A stretch of 46,182 bases of DNA from Sphingorhabdus sp. (GTDB lineage Bacteria; Pseudomonadota; Alphaproteobacteria; Sphingomonadales; Sphingomonadaceae), in assembly GCA_023262005.1 (NCBI GenBank), contig JALREL010000177.1:1-46182 (forward strand), read 5' to 3'. The notes under the pieces were generated by a model, which saw only the letters and a program-made list of their open reading frames with translations, ran no database searches and was not told the DNA's origin. Made by a program: the position numbers and the translations under genes. Positions 10,328-18,743 of this stretch are shown here, piece by piece (positions within the stretch are counted from its first letter, which is position 1; each line of letters begins with the position of its first letter).

Positions 10328-11505
10328 TTCTTTTTCTTCCGTGCCGTGATTGCTTTCAACGCCTTGCCGACAGGCACTGGGGGCTTGCCCGACAATATAC
10401 GTGCCTTGTCGCCGGCGGTCGACTGACCGGCATAGAAGCGTTCAATCAATCCGGGCTTAAGCCTGTAGAAGCGTTCGAGAACCTTATAGCGCTCGGCAGG
10501 CTCTGCAGCGCGGAACAGCATCCGATTGAGAATACGATAGAAATTGCCGCCATTCCAATGCTCCTGTGCGCGTTGTCGCATCAGCAGGTTCAATCGGTCT
10601 CCATCGAAATCAAGCTGTTCGGAGATGAAAATCGCGTTACGCACCGCATCGGGCAACGAATAGCTGGTGACGGGGTGGAAGAATGCACCGCGCGCCCCGG
10701 CCTTTGCCGTTCGCCCGCTGCCGCTTGCCCAATAGTTTTCAAGATCCCCGTCCATCACAACGGGCAAGACGCCTGTTTCTTCGCGCAGGACGCGTTCGAC
10801 CTGCCAGCCCTTGCCATCGGCATATCCAGCGATGCGTTGCGCCATAATGCGACGGTCGAGATCGGGCGTGTCGCTGTAATAGGTGTCTTCGACGAAAATC
10901 TTGTCCATCCCGAATGGCAGGACATAGATGAAGCGATAGCCGTCATATTGTTCGACCGTCGCGTCCATCACGATGGGGCGTTTCAGGTCGTGTGGCTCGC
11001 GCAATTGCAGCAATTGGCCGGTGAATTTTTGCCAGCCGCAATCAAGATGGTGGTAGTCGGATACGCCGCGCGTGTCGATAACGCCGCCCGCATTGATACG
11101 CTGTGCGCCATCTAGCACGACTAGGCGCGGGCTGACCGCTTTTACCGATCGCCCGGTTATCAGCGAAGACGCAGGCAGGTTGTGCCGCAGCAGCCAATCG
11201 AGCCGTTCGGATTCGATGGTGTAATAGATATTGTCGATGCTGCGGCTATGTTCCGGGAAATGCACGTCATAGCCCGACCAGCCATAGGTCACGAGCGGTG
11301 CCGTCAGCCAGCGATGCTCGGGTGCAATGTCGCTCGCAAAGAAGCTCCAGATATGGTTGCCGCCGAAATGCTGTTCCTGCTCGATCAGCACTATTTTCAG
11401 CTCCGGCCGCTGGCGCGCCACGGCAAGCGCGATCAGCCCGCCCGCAAGCCCGCCACCGACAATGGCAAGGTCGCATTTGATTGGAGTTGGGGCCGCTGAC
11501 GCCAT
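10324..11505 (-). CDS. crtY: Lycopene beta-cyclase
   Basis: CrtY closes both ends of lycopene to give beta-carotene. I set the start at ATG 11505, giving 393 residues beginning MASAAPTPIKCDLAIVGGG. The open frame extends further upstream but lacks family similarity there. The FAD-binding motif VGGGLAGGLIA lies at about residues 15-25. Other marks are HIWSFF, VIDTRG, the FIYVLPFGMDKIFVEDTYY strand, and TSYSLPDAVRNA. It is the first gene of the operon. A perfect hairpin at 11600-11627 separates it from the autotransporter gene upstream. A lysine tail closes the protein, overlapping the crtI start. Confidence 0.94.
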   Translation of the reverse strand: MASAAPTPIKCDLAIVGGGLAGGLIALAVARQRPELKIVLIEQEQHFGGNHIWSFFASDIAPEHRWLTAPLVTYGWSGYDVHFPEHSRSIDNIYYTIESERLDWLLRHNLPASSLITGRSVKAVSPRLVVLDGAQRINAGGVIDTRGVSDYHHLDCGWQKFTGQLLQLREPHDLKRPIVMDATVEQYDGYRFIYVLPFGMDKIFVEDTYYSDTPDLDRRIMAQRIAGYADGKGWQVERVLREETGVLPVVMDGDLENYWASGSGRTAKAGARGAFFHPVTSYSLPDAVRNAIFISEQLDFDGDRLNLLMRQRAQEHWNGGNFYRILNRMLFRAAEPAERYKVLERFYRLKPGLIERFYAGQSTAGDKARILSGKPPVPVGKALKAITARKKKK

Positions 11506-11599
11506 GTAAAAAGCCCTAGCGCAGCCCCAGATGTTGCAAAAGCCGGTGCAAACACAAATGCGTGGATAATCGTCAGATATTGACCGACACCAGACGGAT

Positions 11600-11627
11600 G
11601 CAGGCCGGAACTTTCGTTCCGGCCTGC
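11600..11627 (-). terminator. Perfect 12-bp hairpin between autotransporter gene and crtY
   Basis: Arms 11600-11611 and 11616-11627 are exact complements around a four-base loop. In the minus-strand transcript the loop reads GAAA, a stable GNRA tetraloop. It sits 54 bases after the autotransporter stop and 95 bases before crtY, where a terminator is expected. No uridine run follows on either strand, so it may instead be a processing or stabilising hairpin. Confidence 0.55.
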
Positions 11628-11680
11628 CCCTTCGGGATGTTGCGAGACTGCCTGCACAATCCCGACGGTCCCCTGTTAAC

Positions 11681-13825
11681 TCAGAATTCGCCTGCGATGC
11701 CCACGCGGGCGCCAACGCTTTTACCGCCAGCGTAGGAAATGCCACCGGTCACGGCGAAGGGGTTATCGGTGTTTGCGCGATAGGCGACGGACAGACCAAT
11801 GGCCTGCTCTCCCCGATAGGTTGCAGCGTTCAAAGTGTAGCTCACCCCGCCGACATTGGATGGCATGGGCGCTGTCGTAAGCGCCATGGCTGCCGATGTG
11901 CCCCTGCGCGCATCACGGCGATCACGATCGGTGAGCGCATAAAGCTCGCTGATCTGGGCGCTGTGGGTGGCAGTCAACGCCTGAAGTGCAGGGATGGCGC
12001 CCAAACTGAGAGACTCCAATGCGGTGAGTCGGCTGTTTTGCGTATTGTTGATCACCTGGATCGCTGCGATCTGGGTATCCTGAACCGCATTTTGCGCAAC
12101 GGCAGCATTGGCGGTCGTTTGCGCAGCCGCTGCATTCGCCACCGCGGTGTTGGCGGTTGTCTGTGCCGCCGCCGCATTTGTGACGGCAGTATTCGCCGTC
12201 GTTTGCGCGGCTGCAGCGTTGGCGAGTGCAGTGTTCGCTGTCGTTTGGGCCGCAGCCGCACTCGCTGTGGCTCCTCCAACTGCCGTGTTCAACTGGGCCA
12301 CTGTTGCAGCATCGGTGGCGGCAACCCCTGCCGCAATATTGGTCAGACGCCGCTCGGTGCCAGCAGCGCCGAATGACACTGTATTTGGATCGTTGGCGAT
12401 TGATCCATCGCCCAGCGCGATAGCACCGGCGGCATTGGCCTGAGCGCCATTGCCGATCGCGACGGCTCCATTGCCATTGGCGACGGTGTTGTTGCCGATG
12501 GCGACCGCCCCATCGCCTGTAGCCGTGTTGTTCGCACCAATGGCAACAGCGCCTGTGCCGGTCGCGGTGTTCGGATCACCGATCGCCACTGCACCATTAC
12601 CGGTCGCCGTCTGCCCAAGTCCGATCGCAACGGCCGTACCGCCCAGTGCTTGGGCATTGGTACCGATGGCAACACCATCCTCGGTATCGGTTGTCGTCGA
12701 ACCGCTGCCGATCACGATCGCACGATCGACAGCCGCGGTTCTCGCAGCGCCAATCGCAATTGCCCCGATACCGGTCACTTCGGCATTCGCCCCAATGGCC
12801 GTGCCGAGGTTGCCGGAAACCAGCGTGTTCCGTCCCAGCGCTGTGCCGTCGAAACCCGAAACATTGCTACTCGCTCCAATCGCGGTGCCACCACTAGCGT
12901 TGGTTTCAGCCCGACCACCGACAGCGGTCTGGTTGCCGCCCGGATTGACCGGATCGCCCGGCGAATTGAGCGCGAAGCCGGTGCCGGCGCGCGCGGTCGA
13001 GCCGATGGCGACGTTGTTCGCCCCAACCGAAACTGCATTGGCGCCAATCACCGTGCTCGTATTAACCCCGGTAGCAGGCGGGTTGGCAGTACCGCCAAAG
13101 CGCGCAATCGCATTGTTGCCTATGGCCACCGCATTGTCGACGCCCAGGGCATTATGGCCCACGGCGATCGAGGCGAAGATCGGATTGGTCGTGCTCGGCC
13201 CCTGCGCGATGGCACCGAAGCCTATGGCAATGCCGCCCGCCTGACTGACCTGCGTATTCGAACCCAGCGCGGTGCCGCGTTCGGCTGAAACTTCGCTATT
13301 GGCACCGATCGCTGTGGCATCATTCTGGTTGGCTTCGGCGCGCCCGCCGACGACGGTGATGTTGCTGCCCGCACTTACGTCTGTCCCCGGCGAGTTGATC
13401 GTAAAGCCGGTGCCCGCGCGCGCCGTTGTACCGATGGCAATAGTGTTCGATCCGATCGCGACGGCATAAGCACCTATGCCCACAGCAGAATTTGCACCGA
13501 CATTTGGCGGTGTGACAGTGCCGCTGAAACGGGCAATTGCTGTGTTCCCTATTGCCACCGCATTGTCATTAGCCTGCGAATTATATCCGACCGCGGTCGA
13601 TGCAAAAATCGGATTTGTTCCGCTGGGTCCGGTTGCTTGGGCACCATCACCCACGGCCGTTCCGCCCGCCTGTGTTGCAGTTGCGTCTACACCACATTCG
13701 GTAGATTCTGTGCCTGGGCCCACATTGCATTCGGGTGTTGCATCGGCAAAAGCCGGGCTGGAAATTGCAGCGACCATTGCTGCAGAAGAAATGGAGATGG
13801 TCCTGAAAATAATACGGGTATTCAT
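11681..13825 (-). CDS. YadA-like trimeric autotransporter adhesin
   Basis: The 714-residue protein should be an outer-membrane trimeric adhesin. The ATG at 13825 follows AAGGAG and gives a signal peptide at residues 1-27 ending SSPAFA. The head (about residues 40-500) consists of YadA-type collagen-like beta-roll repeats of the AVAIGNxAxAxG kind. A 143-residue unit is present twice in tandem. A short neck (IALGDGSIANDPNTVSFGAAG, RRLTNIAAGVAATDAATVAQL) leads into four 14-residue coiled-coil repeats. The C-terminus (GGVSYTLNAATYRGEQAIGLS to GARVGIAGEF) is the YadA anchor strand set ending in Phe. It is likely to mediate attachment or autoaggregation. Confidence 0.92.
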   Translation of the reverse strand: MNTRIIFRTISISSAAMVAAISSPAFADATPECNVGPGTESTECGVDATATQAGGTAVGDGAQATGPSGTNPIFASTAVGYNSQANDNAVAIGNTAIARFSGTVTPPNVGANSAVGIGAYAVAIGSNTIAIGTTARAGTGFTINSPGTDVSAGSNITVVGGRAEANQNDATAIGANSEVSAERGTALGSNTQVSQAGGIAIGFGAIAQGPSTTNPIFASIAVGHNALGVDNAVAIGNNAIARFGGTANPPATGVNTSTVIGANAVSVGANNVAIGSTARAGTGFALNSPGDPVNPGGNQTAVGGRAETNASGGTAIGASSNVSGFDGTALGRNTLVSGNLGTAIGANAEVTGIGAIAIGAARTAAVDRAIVIGSGSTTTDTEDGVAIGTNAQALGGTAVAIGLGQTATGNGAVAIGDPNTATGTGAVAIGANNTATGDGAVAIGNNTVANGNGAVAIGNGAQANAAGAIALGDGSIANDPNTVSFGAAGTERRLTNIAAGVAATDAATVAQLNTAVGGATASAAAAQTTANTALANAAAAQTTANTAVTNAAAAQTTANTAVANAAAAQTTANAAVAQNAVQDTQIAAIQVINNTQNSRLTALESLSLGAIPALQALTATHSAQISELYALTDRDRRDARRGTSAAMALTTAPMPSNVGGVSYTLNAATYRGEQAIGLSVAYRANTDNPFAVTGGISYAGGKSVGARVGIAGEF
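12101..12268 (-). repeat. Four tandem 42-bp units encoding the adhesin coiled-coil stalk
   Basis: Units at 12101-12142, 12143-12184, 12185-12226 and 12227-12268 each encode AAAAQTTANTAVxN-like 14-residue blocks (two heptads). The DNA copies differ mainly at third positions, so the repeat is kept at protein level. Such arrays can change copy number. Confidence 0.85.
12806..13663 (-). repeat. Tandem duplication of a 429-bp (143-residue) head unit
   Basis: Landmarks recur at an exact offset of 429 bases. The TNPIFAS coding region lies near 13600-13620 and again near 13172-13190; the RAGTGF region lies near 13404 and again near 12975. The copies have diverged but keep length and order, including the proline insertions. 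Outer boundaries are approximate. Confidence 0.75.
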
Positions 13826-14035
13826 GTGCAGTCTCCTTGCGTTAGCAAAAAGCAAAACCCGTGGATGACGCATATTTGTGCACCATTGGCCGGATTTTGC
13901 GTCCATGGTGCGACCCCGTATTCCATCGTTTGATTGCCCCTATCCCGGTGGCCTAGTTCAAACGACATAGCTGCTTAGCAAGGCATCGAATGGGCTGTAT
14001 TGGATGGAATCGACGATTAGGGAATTGTTTTACAA

Positions 14036-14743
14036 ATGGACAGCAAGGCGACTTCTGCTAATGCGCGAAGGATGAATTCGTTCAGATCAGCCTTCGTGCC
14101 AGCGCTAGCGATTTTTCTGTTTTGGCCCCAACCCGCGACGGCCATGCAAGCGACTACGCCGGCACTGGATTATGCGGCGGAGCAATGCGTCTCTTATAAC
14201 CGGGCGACCTCTGACAGTTTCAACCTGGTCAATAACTGCGATGCCCCGATCGAGATTGCATTATGCGCCGAAGCGGAGAGCGGGGCGTGTACGCAGCCGC
14301 AGAATTTCGTCCGCCATATTGTCACCGCGCGCGGCCAATTGCCCAATACATTCCGTTCGTTGCAAATCCTGAACGTCTTTGCATGCAAGTCACAAGCCGT
14401 CGTGCAGCTTGGGCAAGGTGGGCTTGCCGGTTGCGACCCGACCGGCCTAGCGAACCTGCCAATCTTGCTGGCCTCGTCGCTCAAGAACGCCGCGTCGATC
14501 ATCACCGCCAGTGATTATCCCGCTGGCGTGGCCGCCGAAGGTAATACGCGCTTTGAAATGCGGGTTGGGGCGGATGGCAAGCCGCAGAATTGTTTTATCA
14601 CGGTTTCGTCAGGCAAGGATGCGCTCGACAAGGCGACGTGCAACGCGTTCATGAAGCGGGCTCGATTTACTCCCGCAAAGGACAGCAGCGGTCGGGCAAC
14701 CGACGGTCGCTATCGTGGTAACGTCACCTGGAAGGAACGATGA
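14036..14743 (+). CDS. Secreted protein with TonB-like C-terminal domain
   Basis: The 235-residue protein has a signal peptide ending PATA at about residue 36. A middle region with paired cysteines follows (CVSYN, NNCDAP, LCAEAESGACTQ). The C-terminus (FEMRVGADGKPQNCFITVSSGKDALDKATC, ARFTPAKDSSGRATDGRY) matches the TonB C-terminal domain as it appears in sphingomonad proteins. Classical TonB has an uncleaved N-terminal anchor and a proline-rich spacer; both are absent, so energy transduction is doubtful. The start at 14036 has only a weak ribosome site; Met at 14072 is an alternative. It overlaps the next gene by four bases. Confidence 0.75.
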   Translation: MDSKATSANARRMNSFRSAFVPALAIFLFWPQPATAMQATTPALDYAAEQCVSYNRATSDSFNLVNNCDAPIEIALCAEAESGACTQPQNFVRHIVTARGQLPNTFRSLQILNVFACKSQAVVQLGQGGLAGCDPTGLANLPILLASSLKNAASIITASDYPAGVAAEGNTRFEMRVGADGKPQNCFITVSSGKDALDKATCNAFMKRARFTPAKDSSGRATDGRYRGNVTWKER

Positions 14744-15489
14744 CACCCGCTTTCGCCGCAATCGGTTCTGCTGTCGCGATGACATTGATTATTGGCCTGC
14801 GCTATCTGGCGACCAGTGGCTTTTTTGCCTGGCTGACCGGCAAAGTGCAGCCCGGGCTATATGCAAAGCTCGATAAGCAGATGAAGCGCGAGATTTACTG
14901 GTCGCTGCTTTCGGCGGGGATTTACGGCATACCGGCCGGAGTTGTTGCATGGGGCTGGCAAAATCTGGGCTGGACGCAGATTTATACCGACATCGGCAGC
15001 TATCCGTTCTGGTACATCCCACTTTCGGTGCTGCTGTACCTATTTGCCCACGACACATGGTTTTACTGGACGCATCGCTGGATGCACGAGCCGCGGCTGT
15101 TCCGCATCGCCCATGCCGTCCATCATGAAAGCCGCCCGCCGACAGCATGGGCGGCGATGAGTTTCCATCCGTGGGAGGCTTTGACCGGGGCGATCGTAAT
15201 TCCGGCGCTGGTCTTCCTTATTCCGATCCATGTCGAGGCGCTTGGTTTCGTGCTGTTCGTGATGACGCTGATGGGCATCACCAACCATATGGGGTGGGAG
15301 ATGTTTCCGCGTTCGATCGTTCATGGACCGTTGGGCCAATGGCTGATAACCGCGACCCACCATCAAAAACATCATGATGCGTATAAGGGGAATTATGGGC
15401 TCTATTTCCGTTTTTGGGACCGGCTTTGCGGCACCGATCTTGGCCTTGGCAATTTTGGCCGGGCAGGGCGCAGCGCAAGCGGCGGATGA
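14740..15489 (+). CDS. Fatty acid hydroxylase / sterol desaturase superfamily membrane protein
   Basis: This 249-residue integral membrane di-iron enzyme carries the three histidine clusters of the superfamily: HDTWFYWTHRWMHE, HAVHHESRPP and HHQKHH. Membrane segments occur at about residues 5-30, 50-70, 85-105 and 145-180. CrtZ-type carotene hydroxylases belong to the same superfamily but are usually shorter, so a lipid or carotenoid hydroxylase are both possible. The carotenoid operon lies 3 kb away. Its last 95 bases overlap, in another frame, the following DUF2141 gene. The final residues GLGNFGRAGRSASGG look like a tail beyond the normal end of the family. Confidence 0.85.
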   Translation: MTPAFAAIGSAVAMTLIIGLRYLATSGFFAWLTGKVQPGLYAKLDKQMKREIYWSLLSAGIYGIPAGVVAWGWQNLGWTQIYTDIGSYPFWYIPLSVLLYLFAHDTWFYWTHRWMHEPRLFRIAHAVHHESRPPTAWAAMSFHPWEALTGAIVIPALVFLIPIHVEALGFVLFVMTLMGITNHMGWEMFPRSIVHGPLGQWLITATHHQKHHDAYKGNYGLYFRFWDRLCGTDLGLGNFGRAGRSASGG

Positions 15490-15856
15490 TGCGTCGTTGA
15501 CCGTTTCGGTCAGCGGGCTGCGCAATGAAAAGGGGCAGGTTCATGTCTGCCTTACGGCTAATGCAAAGGCTTTCCCCGATTGTTCCAAGGACCCGGCAGC
15601 TATCAAACGCACGGTGAAGGCGAGCGCGGCTGCATCGATCCAGTTTGAAGGGATCCGACCAGGCACTTACGCCCTGTCGCTCATCCATGACGAAAACGGC
15701 AATGGAAAGCTCGACACCAGCTTGGCCATTCCGCGCGAAGGCTTCGGATTTTCGCGCAATCCGAAAATTGCCTTCGGCCCGCCCAAATTCGCCTCGGCCG
15801 CCTTCGCACTGCAGGGAAGTGTCACGCAGGGCGTTAAAATGAAATATATGCTGTGA
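15395..15856 (+). CDS. DUF2141 secreted protein
   Basis: The start at ATG 15395 follows AAGGGG and gives 153 residues with a signal peptide ending near GAAQA (about residue 29); an ATG at 15374 in frame is also possible. The mature part (LTVSVSGLRNEKGQVHVCL, IRPGTYALSLIHDENGNGKLDTS, IPREGFGFSRNP) is a typical DUF2141 beta-sandwich, function unknown. The gene begins inside the 3' end of the hydroxylase gene in the +1 frame, so the DNA at 15395-15489 encodes two proteins. Close linkage suggests expression from one message. Confidence 0.88.
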   Translation: MGSISVFGTGFAAPILALAILAGQGAAQAADDASLTVSVSGLRNEKGQVHVCLTANAKAFPDCSKDPAAIKRTVKASAAASIQFEGIRPGTYALSLIHDENGNGKLDTSLAIPREGFGFSRNPKIAFGPPKFASAAFALQGSVTQGVKMKYML

Positions 15857-15906
15857 TCTTCACATTTTGATTTTGGTCAATTGCAAGTTGAAACGCACCC
15901 GCGATT

Positions 15907-15928
15907 ATCTCCTCCGAATAGAGGAGAT
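15907..15928 (+). promoter_or_regulatory. Hairpin that buries the ribosome binding site of the monooxygenase gene
   Basis: ATCTCCTC (15907-15914) pairs perfectly with GAGGAGAT (15921-15928) around a six-base loop, and two G-U pairs could extend it. The 3' arm is the Shine-Dalgarno sequence for ATG 15934. The mRNA can therefore hide its ribosome site, as in translational switches and RNA thermometers. Confidence 0.55.
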
Positions 15929-15933
15929 GGAAA

Positions 15934-17445
15934 ATGCTGGACACATTGGAGCGCAACGAGTCGGCAGGTTCGACCGGAGATACAGAACATTTTGACGTCC
16001 TGATTGCAGGCGCCGGCATTTCGGGGATCGGCTCGGCCTATCATTTGCAGCAGCAATGCTCGGGCAAAAGCTATGTCATCCTGGAAATGAAGGATACATT
16101 TGGCGGCACGTGGGAGACGCACAAATATCCCGGCGTGCGTTCCGACTCGGATCTCTACACCTTTGGCTATCGCTTCAAACCCTGGATTGGCGCGCCGATC
16201 GCAAGCGCCGACGAGATCCTCAAATATATGGGAGAGGTGATCGAGGAAAACCATATCGGCCCCAACATCCGCTATGGCCACCGCATCACTGGTTGCAAAT
16301 GGTCGAGCGCCGACAATCGCTGGACGGTTGAGGCAATCCGGCTTTCGGATGGCTCAAAGGCCGTCTTCACCTGCAACTTCCTCTGGATGTGCCAGGGATA
16401 TTATGACCATGAAAAGCCCTACATTCCCGATTGGGAGGGGCTGAGCGACTATAAGGGTAAGTTCGTCCACGCCCAATTGTGGGACCCGCGCACTGATTAT
16501 GCGGGCAAGCGTGTGCTGGTGATCGGGTCTGGTGCAACCGCCGCGACGGTGGTTCCGGCCTTTGCCGAAAAGGCCGCGCATGTGACGATGCTGCAACGCT
16601 CGCCGACCTATTTCTATTGCAGCGAAAACAAGAATGAACTGGCGGATCGGTTGCGCGAAATCGGCATCGATGAACCCACCATCCACCGCGTGGTGCGGGC
16701 GCAGATCATGTACGACCAGGATATGATGACCAAGCGCTGCCAGACCGAGCCGGAGGTGGTGTTCGAGGAACTCAAAGAGCTCGTCCGCGCCTTCACCGGT
16801 AAACCCGATTTCGAGTTTGAGCCGCATTTCACGCCCAAATATCGCGTGTGGCAGCAGCGGCTGGCCTTCTGCCCGGAAGGCGATGTTTTCCGCGCCGCCG
16901 TCGAAGGCAAGCTGACCGTGGTGACTGACACCATCGACCGCTTCACCGAAAAGGGTGTGCGCACCAGTTCGGGACAGGAAATCGAGGCTGACATCATCGT
17001 TGCCGCCACCGGTTTCCGCCTTTCAGTGATGGGCGACATCCCGTTCAGCGTCGATGGCAAGCCGGTCAATTGGAACGATACCGTCACCTATCGCGGAATG
17101 ATGTTCACCGGCGTTCCCAACATGGCGTGGGTGATGGGCTATTTCCGTGCGAGCTGGACGTTGCGTGTCGACATGATGGGCGATTTCGTCTGCAACCTGC
17201 TCAACCATATGGACAAGATCGGTGCCAAGCGCGTCGATGTCCAATTGCGGCCCGAAGATGCCGGAATGCCGCTCTCCCCGTGGATTGAGGAGGATAATTT
17301 CAATCCCGGCTATCTGATGCGCGGGCTCGATAAGCTGCCCAAGCGCGGCGACAAGCCCGAATGGCGGCACAACCAGGATTATTGGGCTGAAAAGGACCAG
17401 ATCCCGGCAACCGATCTGACCGGAGCCGAATTCAAATATAGCTGA
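15934..17445 (+). CDS. Flavin-containing monooxygenase, Baeyer-Villiger type
   Basis: The 503-residue protein is likely to use FAD and NADPH to insert oxygen into a ketone. The FAD motif GAGISG is at residues 26-31. The fingerprint YKGKFVHAQLWD at residues 173-184 fits the Baeyer-Villiger pattern [F/Y]xGxxxHxxxW[P/D]. The NADP-binding motif VIGSGATAATV follows near residue 195. The substrate cannot be read from sequence; cyclic, steroid and aryl ketones are all used by relatives. A P450 follows 25 bases downstream and a rubredoxin after that, so the three likely act in one oxidative route. Translation may be controlled by the hairpin over its ribosome site. Confidence 0.88.
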   Translation: MLDTLERNESAGSTGDTEHFDVLIAGAGISGIGSAYHLQQQCSGKSYVILEMKDTFGGTWETHKYPGVRSDSDLYTFGYRFKPWIGAPIASADEILKYMGEVIEENHIGPNIRYGHRITGCKWSSADNRWTVEAIRLSDGSKAVFTCNFLWMCQGYYDHEKPYIPDWEGLSDYKGKFVHAQLWDPRTDYAGKRVLVIGSGATAATVVPAFAEKAAHVTMLQRSPTYFYCSENKNELADRLREIGIDEPTIHRVVRAQIMYDQDMMTKRCQTEPEVVFEELKELVRAFTGKPDFEFEPHFTPKYRVWQQRLAFCPEGDVFRAAVEGKLTVVTDTIDRFTEKGVRTSSGQEIEADIIVAATGFRLSVMGDIPFSVDGKPVNWNDTVTYRGMMFTGVPNMAWVMGYFRASWTLRVDMMGDFVCNLLNHMDKIGAKRVDVQLRPEDAGMPLSPWIEEDNFNPGYLMRGLDKLPKRGDKPEWRHNQDYWAEKDQIPATDLTGAEFKYS

Positions 17446-17470
17446 CACGCATCAGGACAGGACCAAGCCC

Positions 17471-18742
17471 ATGAACATTCCAGCCCATCTGGCCCAGACC
17501 ATAGTCGACTCGCGGGCCTATGCTGCCGGCGATCCGGTTGACGAAGCATTCCGCACCATCCGCGCCGAAATGCCGCTCGCTGTGGCAGAGCCGGAGGGGA
17601 TGGAGCCGTTCTGGGTGGTCAGCCGCCATGCCGATATCATGACGGTCGAAAAGCAGCCCGATGTCTTTCACAATGGCGACAAGTCGACTTTCCTGACGCT
17701 CAAGGAAATGGAGCCGATGGTGCGCTTCATCACCGGCGGCGAACCCAATCTGGTGCGCAGCCTCGTCTCGCTTGACGGTCAGGAACATAAGGATTTGCGG
17801 GCGGTGGTTTTCCCCTCAGTCACACCCAAGGCGTTGCGCGGGTTGGAGGATGATATCCGCAAGATCGCCAAATCCTTCGTTGCCGAAATGCTCGAAAAGG
17901 CGCCCGAATGCGATTTCGCCACCGATGTTGCCTTCCTCTATCCGCTCCGCGTCATCATGACCGTTTTGGGCGTACCGCAAGAGGATGAGCCCTTCATGCT
18001 CAAGTTGACGCAGGAATTGTTCAGCAGCGCAGACCCGGAACTCAACCGCGACCGCAAGGAAGTGAATCCTGCCGAAGCATTGGATGGCCTGCGCCGGACG
18101 ATGGAGGATCTGGAAGCCTATTTCGGTGTCGTTACCGAGAAATTCCGCACCAACCCCACCGACCAGGTCAACAGCCTGATCGCCAATGCCAAGGTCAATG
18201 GCGAATATCTCAACCGCCGCCAGCTGATGGGCTATTACATAATCGCCGCGACGGCAGGGCATGACACCACGTCTAACACCACCGCCGGCGCGATGTGGGC
18301 GCTCGCCGAACGCCCGCACCTGTTCGAGCAGATGAAAGCTGATCCAGGCAAAGTGAACGCCTTTGTCGAGGAATCGATCCGCTGGGTGGTGCCAGTGAAG
18401 CATTTCATGCGCAGCGCGACGCAGGACACCGAAGTTTCCGGGCAGAAGATCAAGGCGGGCGACTGGATGATGCTATCCTATCAATCCGCCAACCGCGACG
18501 AGGCGGTATTCGACGATCCGTTTGAATATCGCATCGACCGTGAACCCAACCGGCAGATTGCCTTTGGATATGGCGCGCATGTCTGCCTTGGCCAGCACCT
18601 CGCGCGCATGGAAATGCGGATACTGTGGGAAGAGCTGTTCCCGCATTTGAAATCGATCGAACTGGCAGGCACGCCGCAGCGGACAATTTCCAACTTCGTC
18701 TGCGGCCCCAAACATGTCCCCATCCGCTTCACGCTGAATTGA
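17471..18742 (+). CDS. Cytochrome P450
   Basis: This soluble bacterial P450 of 423 residues has the oxygen-activating I-helix [10 protein letters not shown], the K-helix ExxR in EESIRWVV, and the heme-binding loop [15 protein letters not shown] with ligand Cys372. It hydroxylates an unknown substrate using electrons from a redoxin and reductase. The tight spacing with the Baeyer-Villiger-type gene upstream and a rubredoxin one base downstream suggests a shared pathway. The CYP family cannot be assigned by eye. No ferredoxin or ferredoxin reductase gene is nearby. Confidence 0.93.
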   Translation: MNIPAHLAQTIVDSRAYAAGDPVDEAFRTIRAEMPLAVAEPEGMEPFWVVSRHADIMTVEKQPDVFHNGDKSTFLTLKEMEPMVRFITGGEPNLVRSLVSLDGQEHKDLRAVVFPSVTPKALRGLEDDIRKIAKSFVAEMLEKAPECDFATDVAFLYPLRVIMTVLGVPQEDEPFMLKLTQELFSSADPELNRDRKEVNPAEALDGLRRTMEDLEAYFGVVTEKFRTNPTDQVNSLIANAKVNGEYLNRRQLMGYYIIAATAGHDTTSNTTAGAMWALAERPHLFEQMKADPGKVNAFVEESIRWVVPVKHFMRSATQDTEVSGQKIKAGDWMMLSYQSANRDEAVFDDPFEYRIDREPNRQIAFGYGAHVCLGQHLARMEMRILWEELFPHLKSIELAGTPQRTISNFVCGPKHVPIRFTLN

Positions 18743-18743
18743 G

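Noticed and set aside
12101-12268. Regular 42-bp repeats considered as a CRISPR array
   Set aside because: The units are contiguous without spacers and encode coiled-coil blocks in frame.
12450-13244. Long open frame on the plus strand opposite the adhesin head
   Set aside because: It is a low-complexity Ala/Pro/Val mirror of the repeated adhesin codons, with no ribosome site and no recognisable domain.
13880-13911. Seven-base inverted repeat GCACCAT/ATGGTGC upstream of the adhesin
   Set aside because: The arms are short and the loop is 18 bases; it is not clearly above chance.
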